Under the pieces are notes generated by a model. That model did no database searches. It was not told the DNA's origin and saw nothing but the letters and a program-made list of their open reading frames with translations. 8,750 bases of DNA from an uncultured Bacteroidota bacterium (GTDB taxonomy: Bacteria > Bacteroidota > Bacteroidia > B-17B0 > Aurantibacillaceae), in contig CALMNJ010000483.1 in NCBI GenBank assembly GCA_937868675.1, forward strand, positions 1 to 8,750. The letters are read 5' to 3'. The stretch's first letter is position 1. Each line of letters starts with the position of its first letter. Below, piece by piece: positions 1-6,522 of the stretch. The position numbers were made by a program, and so were the translations under genes.

Positions 1-43
1 GCCTCGGCTTGCAGCCCCGAAGATTTTAGCCAATTTCTATGAA

Positions 44-114
44 GCCTTGACTTCTTTGGTGCCATCGCACCTTCTCGCTCAAATGTGCTTAGCACATTTG
101 CCGTGTGTCAAGGC
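44..114. repeat. Branched stem-loop (outer stem enclosing two hairpins)
   Basis: The 363 bases before the first gene contain no supportable ORF. An 8-bp perfect outer stem (GCCTTGAC at 44-51 with GTCAAGGC at 107-114) encloses two perfect hairpins: GGTGC/GCACC (58-62/67-71, 4-nt loop) and CAAATGTGC/GCACATTTG (80-88/92-100, 3-nt loop). Such a compact three-stem arrangement is unlikely by chance and could be a structured RNA, a cruciform site, or the terminal loop of an attC-like element whose left arm lies outside the window. No function can be assigned. I recognise nothing in 1-43. Confidence 0.5.
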
Positions 115-183
115 AGAAAGTACACTTAAATTTCCCTTGCATTTCACAAAACCCTTTACTACGTTTGCTCTACCCATCATTAG

Positions 184-323
184 CGGCGTAACATTTTATT
201 GGAATTGTACCACCCGGCTTTAAAAGGCTTGCTCGTATAATTAATTTTTTAAGGAATGGCGCTTATACGGTTGTACCTAGCGGATAAGCGAAAGTTTTAT
301 GGGGGTATATATAAGTTATCGGC
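184..323 (+). repeat. Degenerate candidate attC-like site upstream of the first cassette
   Basis: A left TAAC box (GGCGTAAC, 185-192) and a right GTTATCGGC box (315-323) are about 139 bp apart, close to the 136 bp of the two better sites downstream. The right box is complementary to the left box of the site closing the same cassette (GCCGGTAAC, 2113-2121) at 8 of 9 positions, as expected if the two ends once formed one site in a circular cassette. The inner arms pair poorly and do not resemble the other two sites, so this is weak. A 7-bp inverted repeat (CGTATAA at 234-240, TTATACG at 263-269) lies inside. Confidence 0.22.
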
Positions 324-363
324 AATAAAATTAGCGACCGTGCAAACAATAAACTGACGAGAC

Positions 364-1536
364 ATGACAACGACAGTAAGACAACAAACCGACTTCTTGA
401 CCGACTTGAAAAAGTTCGGTTGGGTTCACCTGACAGACCAAAGCGAAGATGAACTCAATGAGATTTGCGAACAACTTGGCGAGACAATCTTCACGACAGA
501 GGTTGTAGTCAAGCCAGAGAGCAAGTCAATGGTAACTTCTGCAAGAGGACTAAACTTTCATTCCGACCATCCGAAAGCTAACTACATCGTTTGGTTTTGC
601 TACAAGCAAACGGACGGAGGCGGACTTTCTATTTTACTTGACGCTGAAAAAGCATTTGCAAAACTTTCCCCGACAGACAAGCATGCACTTGAACACATCA
701 AACTCAAAGAGCATAAAGTTTTTGCGGATGACAAAGATTTTTACCCGCTTGTTGAGCAAGTTGGCGGCAAGCGAAAATTTTATTTTTCATTTTGGCTTTT
801 AAACGAAAGCGACAGAGAAAATAAATCGCTGCTCAACTTTCAGGAGGCAATTAAAAACACAGAGCATGTTGAGTTATCGCTAAAGGAAGGCGACATTCTC
901 ATCGTGGACAACGACCACATCTTGCACGGCAGGACACCAATAACAGGAAGTCAAGACCGACACTTGCGGAGATTTTGGATTTCAAAAGACACTTTTCATA
1001 AACAATTAAAATCAACACCAATGGCAACAGTAACACTTTCCGTTCCTGAACCCATCTCCAAAGAGAGAGTAGAGTTCTTAACCAACAAACGCATTGACAG
1101 CGACATCGCTTCAATTGACCTTGAAATGGTAAAAATGAAATTGTCCGAACCTAAAGAGGGCATCGGTTGGACAAGAGACCAAGTTGAAGATGCAGAGATA
1201 GAATACAAACGCTATCTGCATCTCACCAGACATTTTCCATTTCCGACTTTTAGCGTAGTGCCAAACAAAATCATGGACACTATGTGGCACTATCACATCC
1301 TTGACACTAAAGCGTATCATAAGGACTGCGAAAGAGTTTTCGGACATTACTTGCATCACTTCCCTTACTTCGGACTGCGAGGCGAGCAAGACGAAAAAGA
1401 TTTGAAAAAATCTTTTGAAAAAACTAAAGAGTATTACCTTCAATCATTCGGTGAGGACTTGGCTCGTAACAGAGAAGCAGACTGCTGGCACGACTGTGAA
1501 GACAGATGTTGGCACGCTTGTGATGACAGACATTAA
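364..1536 (+). CDS. Fe(II)/2-oxoglutarate dioxygenase (TauD/TfdA-like) fused to GRDP-like domain with Cys/His repeat tail
   Basis: Two domains and a tail are visible. Residues about 10-210 look like a TauD/TfdA-type oxygenase: the HxD iron motif is H66-S-D68, the distal iron ligand is H188 in ILHGR, and R199, R202 or R203 could bind 2-oxoglutarate. Residues about 230-365 match the glycine-rich-domain-protein-like (GRDP-like) family: IGW near 267, MWHYHILDT (307-315), DC (321-322), FG (326-327), then HHFPYFG (331-337). That family is usually a separate protein of about 150 residues; M220 sits where such a protein would begin. Residues 374-390 form two units of CWHxCxDR plus a final His, with cysteines every fourth residue (374, 378, 382, 386). 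The start is the only ATG giving a full N-terminus; no Shine-Dalgarno is seen. Substrate unknown. It heads the first putative cassette, 24 bp before the next gene. Confidence 0.82.
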   Translation: MTTTVRQQTDFLTDLKKFGWVHLTDQSEDELNEICEQLGETIFTTEVVVKPESKSMVTSARGLNFHSDHPKANYIVWFCYKQTDGGGLSILLDAEKAFAKLSPTDKHALEHIKLKEHKVFADDKDFYPLVEQVGGKRKFYFSFWLLNESDRENKSLLNFQEAIKNTEHVELSLKEGDILIVDNDHILHGRTPITGSQDRHLRRFWISKDTFHKQLKSTPMATVTLSVPEPISKERVEFLTNKRIDSDIASIDLEMVKMKLSEPKEGIGWTRDQVEDAEIEYKRYLHLTRHFPFPTFSVVPNKIMDTMWHYHILDTKAYHKDCERVFGHYLHHFPYFGLRGEQDEKDLKKSFEKTKEYYLQSFGEDLARNREADCWHDCEDRCWHACDDRH

Positions 1537-1560
1537 TCACATAAAGCTGAGTAAACTAAA

Positions 1561-2103
1561 ATGAGCCTAAACATTTTTCAAATCTGGGACAGCATAGGGC
1601 GTAAGACACCTTTCGCAGTTAGACGAGATAACTGGACTGAAGAATATTATACGATTGTTGAAAGTGTTGAGTGTGAAACTTTGCCTTACGGTAAAGCATT
1701 CGGCTATCCAACTTTCAATGGACAATACTCAACTCACTATGAGTATGACACAAAATGGAGCAAGAATAAAATTATTCCTTGTTGCGGTTGTTATCAATGG
1801 ACTTTAGTAGAGAATGCCGACCTGACAAAATACAAGGACGGACTTAAAGCGACTGAGAAATCAGTTAAGGCAGCTTACACAATTAGTTCGCAATTCTATT
1901 TCGGTAAACATCAAGGTAAGACAGTTGAAGAAGTATTTAGAGATAACTCTGGCTACATTGAGTGGGCTATAAACAACATTGACAAATTCTTCCTGACACC
2001 TGAGACACTTGACTATTTAGACAAACTAAAAACGGACTTTAAATTTAATGACGAAACAAAAAAGGTAAACAATGAAAAAGTCGGCAAGCGACAAAAAGCA
2101 TAA
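1561..2103 (+). CDS. Hypothetical protein with ExoX-like C-terminal domain
   Basis: This 180-residue protein has a C-terminal segment (about 111-153) starting FYFGKHQGKTVEEV and continuing GYIEWAI and FLTPETL. It matches the short module found at the C-terminus of exodeoxyribonuclease X-like proteins (FGK-x-x-GK followed by YxxW). That module is an accessory domain, so nuclease activity is not implied: there is no DEDD exonuclease domain here. The N-terminal 85 residues are unrecognised; they contain RRDNW (21-25), PYGKAFGYP (42-50) and a CCGCYQW cluster (74-80) with three cysteines that could bind metal. The end is Lys-rich. It follows the dioxygenase fusion by 24 bp on the same strand and ends 9 bp before the first clear attC-like site, so the two genes probably form one transcription unit within a cassette. 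Confidence 0.7.
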   Translation: MSLNIFQIWDSIGRKTPFAVRRDNWTEEYYTIVESVECETLPYGKAFGYPTFNGQYSTHYEYDTKWSKNKIIPCCGCYQWTLVENADLTKYKDGLKATEKSVKAAYTISSQFYFGKHQGKTVEEVFRDNSGYIEWAINNIDKFFLTPETLDYLDKLKTDFKFNDETKKVNNEKVGKRQKA

Positions 2104-2112
2104 AGCTTTACT

Positions 2113-2248
2113 GCCGGTAACAAGGGGTTTGCGATAGCGGGGGTTCCGTGCTTCGCAGACACATTTGTGCAAGGTGGAAGTTCAGTTCTCCGAATGAAGT
2201 TTAGTGCTAAAAATCCCCGCCTTCGGCAATACCAAAACCGTTAGCTGC
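2113..2248 (+). repeat. attC-like imperfect palindrome (site A)
   Basis: The ends GCCGGTAAC (2113-2121) and GTTAGCTGC (2240-2248) pair at 7 of 9 positions, including TAAC/GTTA. Inside them, GGTTTGC (2126-2132) pairs with the segment near 2225-2233 with an extra unpaired base, and GCGGGG (2137-2142) pairs perfectly with CCCCGC (2215-2220). The middle of about 70 bp is unpaired or variable. This order (R box, spacer, L box with bulged base, variable loop) is the layout of integron attC sites, where recombination falls between G and TT (2240/2241). The RRRY consensus after GTT is only partly met (AGCT). It shares arm sequence, AGTTTAGTGCT (2198-2208) and GTTCAGTT (2180-2187) with site B. Confidence 0.5.
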
Positions 2249-2311
2249 AACCTTAACACATAACACAACTGACAAGACAAAATTAACGAACAGATATAAA
2301 AACAATAAATT

Positions 2312-2488
2312 ATGGAAAGTTGGGAACCACACATGCATCTTTCAGGAGGACGTTGCTTCGAGATGTTTTTTTTACAATTCAATGCCACAATTCGTTTTAA
2401 AGTTGTTGGCTCAGACAGTTCAGGAGGCAGAACTGCAATAAAATGCTCTACTGGTGTGAGGTTTGAATTTAATAGAAACAATTACTAA
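2312..2488 (+). CDS. Small hypothetical protein, 58 residues
   Basis: An ATG at 2312, preceded by the A-rich AACAATAAATT, opens a 58-codon frame ending in TAA at 2486-2488. It begins MESWEPHMHLSGG and ends RFEFNRNNY; it has two cysteines (15 and 45), no signal peptide and no membrane segment. It is the first start codon after the G/TT point of site A, at a distance normal for the lead gene of a cassette, and lies 36 bp before the acetyltransferase ATG used here. I recognise no family. It could also be a chance frame in a long leader of the acetyltransferase, or a decayed fragment. Confidence 0.38.
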   Translation: MESWEPHMHLSGGRCFEMFFLQFNATIRFKVVGSDSSGGRTAIKCSTGVRFEFNRNNY

Positions 2489-2524
2489 AAAGGGAATGTG
2501 CTACTTTAATAGAAATTGATTGTG

Positions 2525-3286
2525 ATGATTGCAAGTAATAAAATGAATACCGACAGTTATCATGTGAATTTTTCACCGACAGACAAACAAGTTGATGAAA
2601 TAGAAAAGTGGTTAATTGCTGAAAGACAAAAAACTGGGGACGGTTTTTACTGTAATTGGAATATTATTAAATCTTCGTTTGACAAAAATGAGTTGGCGAC
2701 AATCTCATTTAACAATAATACTATTGGGTTTGCAACTTGGCGACTGTTGACAGACAAGACAGCAAGAATTGAAATAACGGAAGTAAAGCCGACACATCGC
2801 AAAAAAGGAATTGGAAAAAAACTGACAACGCAGCTTCTTAATTTTCTCAAGAACAAGGGTATTTGTGTTGTTGACTTACAATGCTCCCCTGACACCTCAG
2901 AACCTGTTTGGAAGCGTTTAGGTTTTGCAGAGTTTCCCGACCCACCCGAGAACTATAACTTTAACTCTGACGATAACAAAAAACTCTATTCAATTTTGAC
3001 AGAGCATTTACAGACAAGCTCTGTTCAAAGTGCTGACGAAACAATTGAGTTGTGGAACGATGAACCATACACAACAAATGAAAATACTCCACCGACCTAC
3101 ATTTGGAATTTAGAGTTTATTGACAGGACAAGGAAATTATCAAAACCAATAATTCATCCCGCACACTACGAGTGGAGACTGCGTTGGAGAATTAACGGCA
3201 AGACAATTAAGGACGATAAAGTTAAACGCTTCAACACTGAAATTGACTTTGGGACTTTTATCATCATTGACGAACTTATACTTTGA
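2525..3286 (+). CDS. GNAT-family N-acetyltransferase with unassigned C-terminal region
   Basis: Numbering from a TTG at 2516 (256 residues), the GNAT fold covers about residues 20-145. Motif A is ITEVKPTHRKKGIGKKL, with the acetyl-CoA pyrophosphate loop R95-K-K-G98-I-G100; strand beta 4 is IEITEV and motif B ends at WKRLGF (132-137). Residues about 150-256 are not part of a normal GNAT domain and I cannot assign them; they include a Trp/Tyr-rich stretch (YIWNLEF, HYEWRLRWRI) and end in a hydrophobic beta-like segment. The ATG at 2525 is preferred to the TTG at 2516; the ATG at 2543, preceded by AGTAATAAA, is also credible. Acceptor unknown: it could be a small molecule, as in drug-acetylating cassette enzymes, or a protein. 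It ends about 44 bp before attC-like site B. Confidence 0.82.
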   Translation: MIASNKMNTDSYHVNFSPTDKQVDEIEKWLIAERQKTGDGFYCNWNIIKSSFDKNELATISFNNNTIGFATWRLLTDKTARIEITEVKPTHRKKGIGKKLTTQLLNFLKNKGICVVDLQCSPDTSEPVWKRLGFAEFPDPPENYNFNSDDNKKLYSILTEHLQTSSVQSADETIELWNDEPYTTNENTPPTYIWNLEFIDRTRKLSKPIIHPAHYEWRLRWRINGKTIKDDKVKRFNTEIDFGTFIIIDELIL

Positions 3287-3329
3287 CAATATGACTAAAA
3301 CGACACAACTTCGGACGGAAAGAAAGGCA

Positions 3330-3465
3330 GCCGATAACAAGGACTTAGCGAAAGTGGCGGTTCAGTTGTTAAATGAACATTTGTACTTTGTATCAAGTAT
3401 AGTGCTGGCAGACAGTTTAGTGCTTCGAAATCCGCTTCTTCGCCAAGCGCCAACCCGTTAATTAA
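3330..3465 (+). repeat. attC-like imperfect palindrome (site B)
   Basis: Homologous to site A and of the same length. The left arm GCCGATAAC (3330-3338) faces GTTAATTA (3457-3464), with TAAC/GTTA paired. CTTAGCG (3344-3350) pairs with CGCCAAG (3441-3447) with one G-T wobble, and GCGG (3357-3360) pairs with CCGC (3432-3435). Shared internal words with site A are GTTCAGTT (3360-3367) and AGTTTAGTGCT (3414-3424); the latter is preceded by a near copy, AGTATAGTGCT, 18 bp upstream. The outermost right bases match less well than in site A, as expected for the last site of an array, whose final bases come from the flanking chromosome. pntB ends 14 bp further on. Confidence 0.5.
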
Positions 3466-3478
3466 ACCTCCTAAACCC

Positions 3479-4876
3479 CTACCCCTTCAAAAACCCTAAC
3501 AGCTTTTCCACACTGGCTTTGGCATCGCCGTAAAGCATGTCGGAGTTGGGCTTGTAAAACAAAGGGTTGTCTTCGCCGGAGTACCCAGCCGACATGGAGC
3601 GTTTCATAATAATTACCTTTTCGGCTTTCCAGGCTTCAATTACGGGCATGCCGTATATTGAGCTGGCGGGATCGTCCTGTGCGCTCGGGTTTACCACGTC
3701 GTTAGCGCCAATCACCATCACCACATCCGTATCGGGCATGTCGTCGTTTATCTCGTCCATCTCCAGCACAATGTCGTATGGCACATTGGCCTCGGCCAGC
3801 AACACGTTCATGTGGCCCGGCAGGCGGCCCGCCACAGGATGTATGGCAAAACGTACGTTTTTACCTTCCTTGCGCAGGGTTTGCACTAATTCGTAAATAG
3901 GATACTGCGCCTTTGCCACGGCCATGCCGTAGCCAGGCACAATTACCACCGATTTGGCTTCTTTCAGCAGGCGGGCCACTTCTTCGTGGTTCAGCGCGGT
4001 TACCTCGCCTTCAATGGCTTTCTTCTCGCCTTTTGGCCCCAGACTTGAGCTGGCAAAAATAACGGAGAAAAACGAGCGGTTCATGGCGTGGCACATGTGC
4101 ATGGAAAGAATGGCACCCGAGCTTCCAACCAAAGCACCTGTTACAATAAGCAAATCGTTGCCCAGCATAAAACCAGCCGCAGCAGCCGCCCAGCCCGAAT
4201 ACGAGTTGAGCATGGACACCACCACCGGCATGTCGCCGCCGCCAATGGCCATTACCAGCACCACGCCAATAAAGGAAGCAATGGCGGTCATAATACCCAG
4301 GTACACTAATCCGCCCGTGCCTTCGGCCTTGCAAAACAAAACACCCAGCACCACGCAGGCCAGCAGCAAAATCAAATTCATCATTTGCAATCCCGCAAAG
4401 CTCCAGGGCTTTGAAGGCACTTTGCCATCCAGTTTTCCCCAGGCAATAATGGAGCCCGTAAACGTAATAGCGCCAATAAAAATGCCCACAAACACTTCCA
4501 CCAAATGAATGGTGTGTTCGGCGCCGGTGAGTTTTTGCGTTTCGGGATCGAGGTACGAACCTATGCCCACCAGCACGGCGGCCAGACCCACAAAGCTGTG
4601 CAAAATAGCCACCAGTTGCGGCATGGCGGTCATTTCTACCTTGCGCGCCACCATTATTCCAATAACGGAAGCAATGGCAATGGCCGCAATAATGTAAATG
4701 TGGCCTTCCACGGTTTTGCCCAGTACGGTGGCAAAAATGGCCACAATCATGCCCACAATACCGTAAAAAACACCGCGCTTGGCCGATTCCTGCGAGGCCA
4801 AGCCACTGAGACTTAATATAAACAGGATGCTGGCGAAGAGGTAAGCAGCTGTTTGAATTTCTTTAGCAATGAACAT
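3479..4876 (-). CDS. pntB: NAD(P) transhydrogenase subunit beta
   Basis: PntB carries part of the membrane proton channel and the NADP(H)-binding domain III of the transhydrogenase, which couples proton entry to hydride transfer from NADH to NADP+. At 465 residues it matches the E. coli protein (462) along its whole length. Residues 1-270 hold about nine membrane helices, with the conserved channel histidine H93 in AILHSFVG (equivalent to E. coli His91) and the SMLNSYSGWAAAAAGF signature (221-236). Domain III (about 290-465) shows the dinucleotide loop PGYGMAVAKAQYP (314-326), HPVAGRLPGHMNVLLAEA (346-363), GANDVVNPSAQDDP (390-403) and KRSMSAGYSG (425-434), whose Lys and Arg contact the NADP 2'-phosphate. 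It starts 12 bp after pntA, so the two are co-transcribed. The stop is TAG. Confidence 0.98.
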   Translation of the reverse strand: MFIAKEIQTAAYLFASILFILSLSGLASQESAKRGVFYGIVGMIVAIFATVLGKTVEGHIYIIAAIAIASVIGIMVARKVEMTAMPQLVAILHSFVGLAAVLVGIGSYLDPETQKLTGAEHTIHLVEVFVGIFIGAITFTGSIIAWGKLDGKVPSKPWSFAGLQMMNLILLLACVVLGVLFCKAEGTGGLVYLGIMTAIASFIGVVLVMAIGGGDMPVVVSMLNSYSGWAAAAAGFMLGNDLLIVTGALVGSSGAILSMHMCHAMNRSFFSVIFASSSLGPKGEKKAIEGEVTALNHEEVARLLKEAKSVVIVPGYGMAVAKAQYPIYELVQTLRKEGKNVRFAIHPVAGRLPGHMNVLLAEANVPYDIVLEMDEINDDMPDTDVVMVIGANDVVNPSAQDDPASSIYGMPVIEAWKAEKVIIMKRSMSAGYSGEDNPLFYKPNSDMLYGDAKASVEKLLGFLKG

Positions 4877-4888
4877 ATCCTATTACTC

Positions 4889-6436
4889 TTATTTTTTAAA
4901 CATTTTCAGCATGCGGTGTGTTACCACAAAGCCGCCTACAATATTGATACTTGCCACCAAAATGGCCACCGAGGCCAAAATGGTCATAATATTTCCGGGG
5001 TCGTTTTTGGTTTGCAGCAGGCCGCCCGTTACAATAATGCCGCTAATGGCGTTGGTAACGGCCATCAGGGGCGTGTGCAGCGCATGCGACACGTTGGTAA
5101 TGACCTGCCAGCCCACAAAAATGGCGAGCACAAACACGGTAAAGTGTTGTATAAATTCCGATGGCGCAAAAGCACCCACCAGCAGCAACAGTGCACCAAC
5201 GCCCACCATGGTAAAAATGGTGGACATGGCTTTTTTCTTCGCTGCTTCGGCAGCCGCTTTGGCGGTTTCTTCGGGGCTTGGGGCGGCCACTTTTTTGGCG
5301 CCGCCACCGGCTGTGGGGCTTACCTGCAGGGGCGCAGGCGGCCAGTTTATTTTTCCGTTATAAGTTACCATGGCTCTTGAAACCACGGCGTCTTCCATGT
5401 CTATCTTAAATTTTTCGGCCTTGCCCATGTCGTCCAGCAGGTGGCACAGGTTGTTGCCATACAGCTGCGAAGCCTGGTTGGGCAGTTGATTCAGTTTACC
5501 AACAAGGGTTACGCCGTTGTCGGTGGTATAAATCTCTCCGTTTTTGGTTAAAGGGCAATTACCTCCCGTTGAGGCTGCAAGGTCCACAATCACCGAGCCC
5601 GGTTTCATGGCGGCCACGTGGTAATCCAGCCACAGTTTAGGCGCAGGGCGGCCGGGTATCTGGGCGGTGGTAATCACAATGTCAACTTCTTTGGCTTGTT
5701 CAAGGAAGAGTTTCATTTCCGCTTCAATAAACTCCTTGCTCATTTCTTTCGAGTAGCCCGATGCGGTGGCGCCGTCTTCGTTAATTTCAACTGTTAGGAA
5801 CTGGGCGCCCATGGATTCAATTTGCTCGGCCACTTCCTTGCGGGTATCAAAGGCGCGCACAATAGCTCCCAGCGAGTTGGCGGCACCAATGGCGGCCAGG
5901 CCGGCCACACCGGCGCCAATTACCAGCACTTTGGCGGGTTCCACTTTGCCGGCAGCGGTTATTTGCCCGTTTAAAAAACGGCCAAAATGGTACGACCCTT
6001 CTATCACGGCGCGGTAGCCCGCTATGTTGGCCATCGAGGAGAGCACGTCCATTTTTTGTGCGCGCGATATGCGCGGAATGGCGTCCATGGCCACAGCGTT
6101 TACTTTTTTATCAGCCAGCTTTTGCAGCAGGGGCTGGTTCTGTGCGGGCCACAGGTAGCTCAGCAGCACCAGGCCTTCCTTCATCAGGCCTACTTCGGCC
6201 TCGGTGGGCTCTTTTACTTTCAGTACAATGTCGCTCTGGCCATAAATTTCAGAAGCCGAGGCCACTATTTTGGCGCCGGCTTCCTCAAAGTCTTTATCCG
6301 AAAAATTAGCTTTTAGTCCCGCGTTTTTTTCAATGTAAACGTCAAACCCTTGTTTTTGGAGCCGCTTAACCGTTTTGGGGGTTGCGGCCACCCGAAGTTC
6401 ATTTGGTGAAATCTCCACCGGAATGCCAACCTTCAT
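4889..6436 (-). CDS. pntA: NAD(P) transhydrogenase subunit alpha (fused PntAA-PntAB form)
   Basis: PntA provides the NAD(H)-binding domain I and the first part of the membrane domain of proton-translocating transhydrogenase. Residues 1-370 are the alanine-dehydrogenase/PNT domain: the RVAATP start (15-20), Rossmann loop GAGVAGLAAIGAANSLGA (174-191) followed by RAFDTR (194-199), and TTAQIPGRPAPKL (256-268). Residues about 371-405 form an Ala/Lys/Glu-rich linker. Residues about 404-515 give four membrane helices with NVSHALHTPLMAVTNAISG (448-466) and end GGFVVTHRMLKMFKK. The 515-residue fused form corresponds to E. coli PntA (510); in many other bacteria the two parts are separate pntAA and pntAB genes. 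It is first in the operon with pntB. No convincing promoter was found in 6437-6522. Confidence 0.97.
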   Translation of the reverse strand: MKVGIPVEISPNELRVAATPKTVKRLQKQGFDVYIEKNAGLKANFSDKDFEEAGAKIVASASEIYGQSDIVLKVKEPTEAEVGLMKEGLVLLSYLWPAQNQPLLQKLADKKVNAVAMDAIPRISRAQKMDVLSSMANIAGYRAVIEGSYHFGRFLNGQITAAGKVEPAKVLVIGAGVAGLAAIGAANSLGAIVRAFDTRKEVAEQIESMGAQFLTVEINEDGATASGYSKEMSKEFIEAEMKLFLEQAKEVDIVITTAQIPGRPAPKLWLDYHVAAMKPGSVIVDLAASTGGNCPLTKNGEIYTTDNGVTLVGKLNQLPNQASQLYGNNLCHLLDDMGKAEKFKIDMEDAVVSRAMVTYNGKINWPPAPLQVSPTAGGGAKKVAAPSPEETAKAAAEAAKKKAMSTIFTMVGVGALLLLVGAFAPSEFIQHFTVFVLAIFVGWQVITNVSHALHTPLMAVTNAISGIIVTGGLLQTKNDPGNIMTILASVAILVASINIVGGFVVTHRMLKMFKK

Positions 6437-6522
6437 GTGCTCTTAAATTTTAAAGCGCCAAATAACGCAATTTTAGTTGAATAATAAAATGATTGTATTC
6501 AAGTGGTTAAGTGGTAAAATTT

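Larger units (their letters stand above)
316..3457 (+). mobile_element. Putative integron-like gene-cassette array (no integrase seen)
   Basis: Four + strand ORFs are grouped in two blocks, each followed by a homologous imperfect palindrome that resembles an integron attC site (2113-2248 and 3330-3465). Cutting between G and TT in the right-hand GTTA boxes gives a cassette of about 1.9 kb (316-2240, dioxygenase fusion plus ExoX-like protein) and one of about 1.2 kb (2241-3457, small ORF plus acetyltransferase). The block is A+T-richer than the pnt and trmD genes, all its genes point the same way, and it stops 14 bp short of the pntB stop codon. No integrase or attI is in the window, so at best this is a CALIN-type cluster or the distal end of an integron. 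The left boundary rests on a weak site. Alternative: another family of mobile repeat-flanked genes. Confidence 0.42.

Noticed and set aside
2182..2481. 99-codon - strand frame in the gap before the acetyltransferase
   Set aside because: It overlaps attC-like site A and lies antisense to the small + strand ORF; no recognisable domain and wrong orientation for the array.
3243..3461. 72-codon + strand frame overlapping the acetyltransferase end and attC-like site B
   Set aside because: Most of it is the palindromic site read as protein, and its start lies inside the acetyltransferase gene; no protein-like features.
3567..6316. Long + strand frames opposite pntB and pntA
   Set aside because: They are antisense shadows created by the G+C-rich codons of the two transhydrogenase genes.
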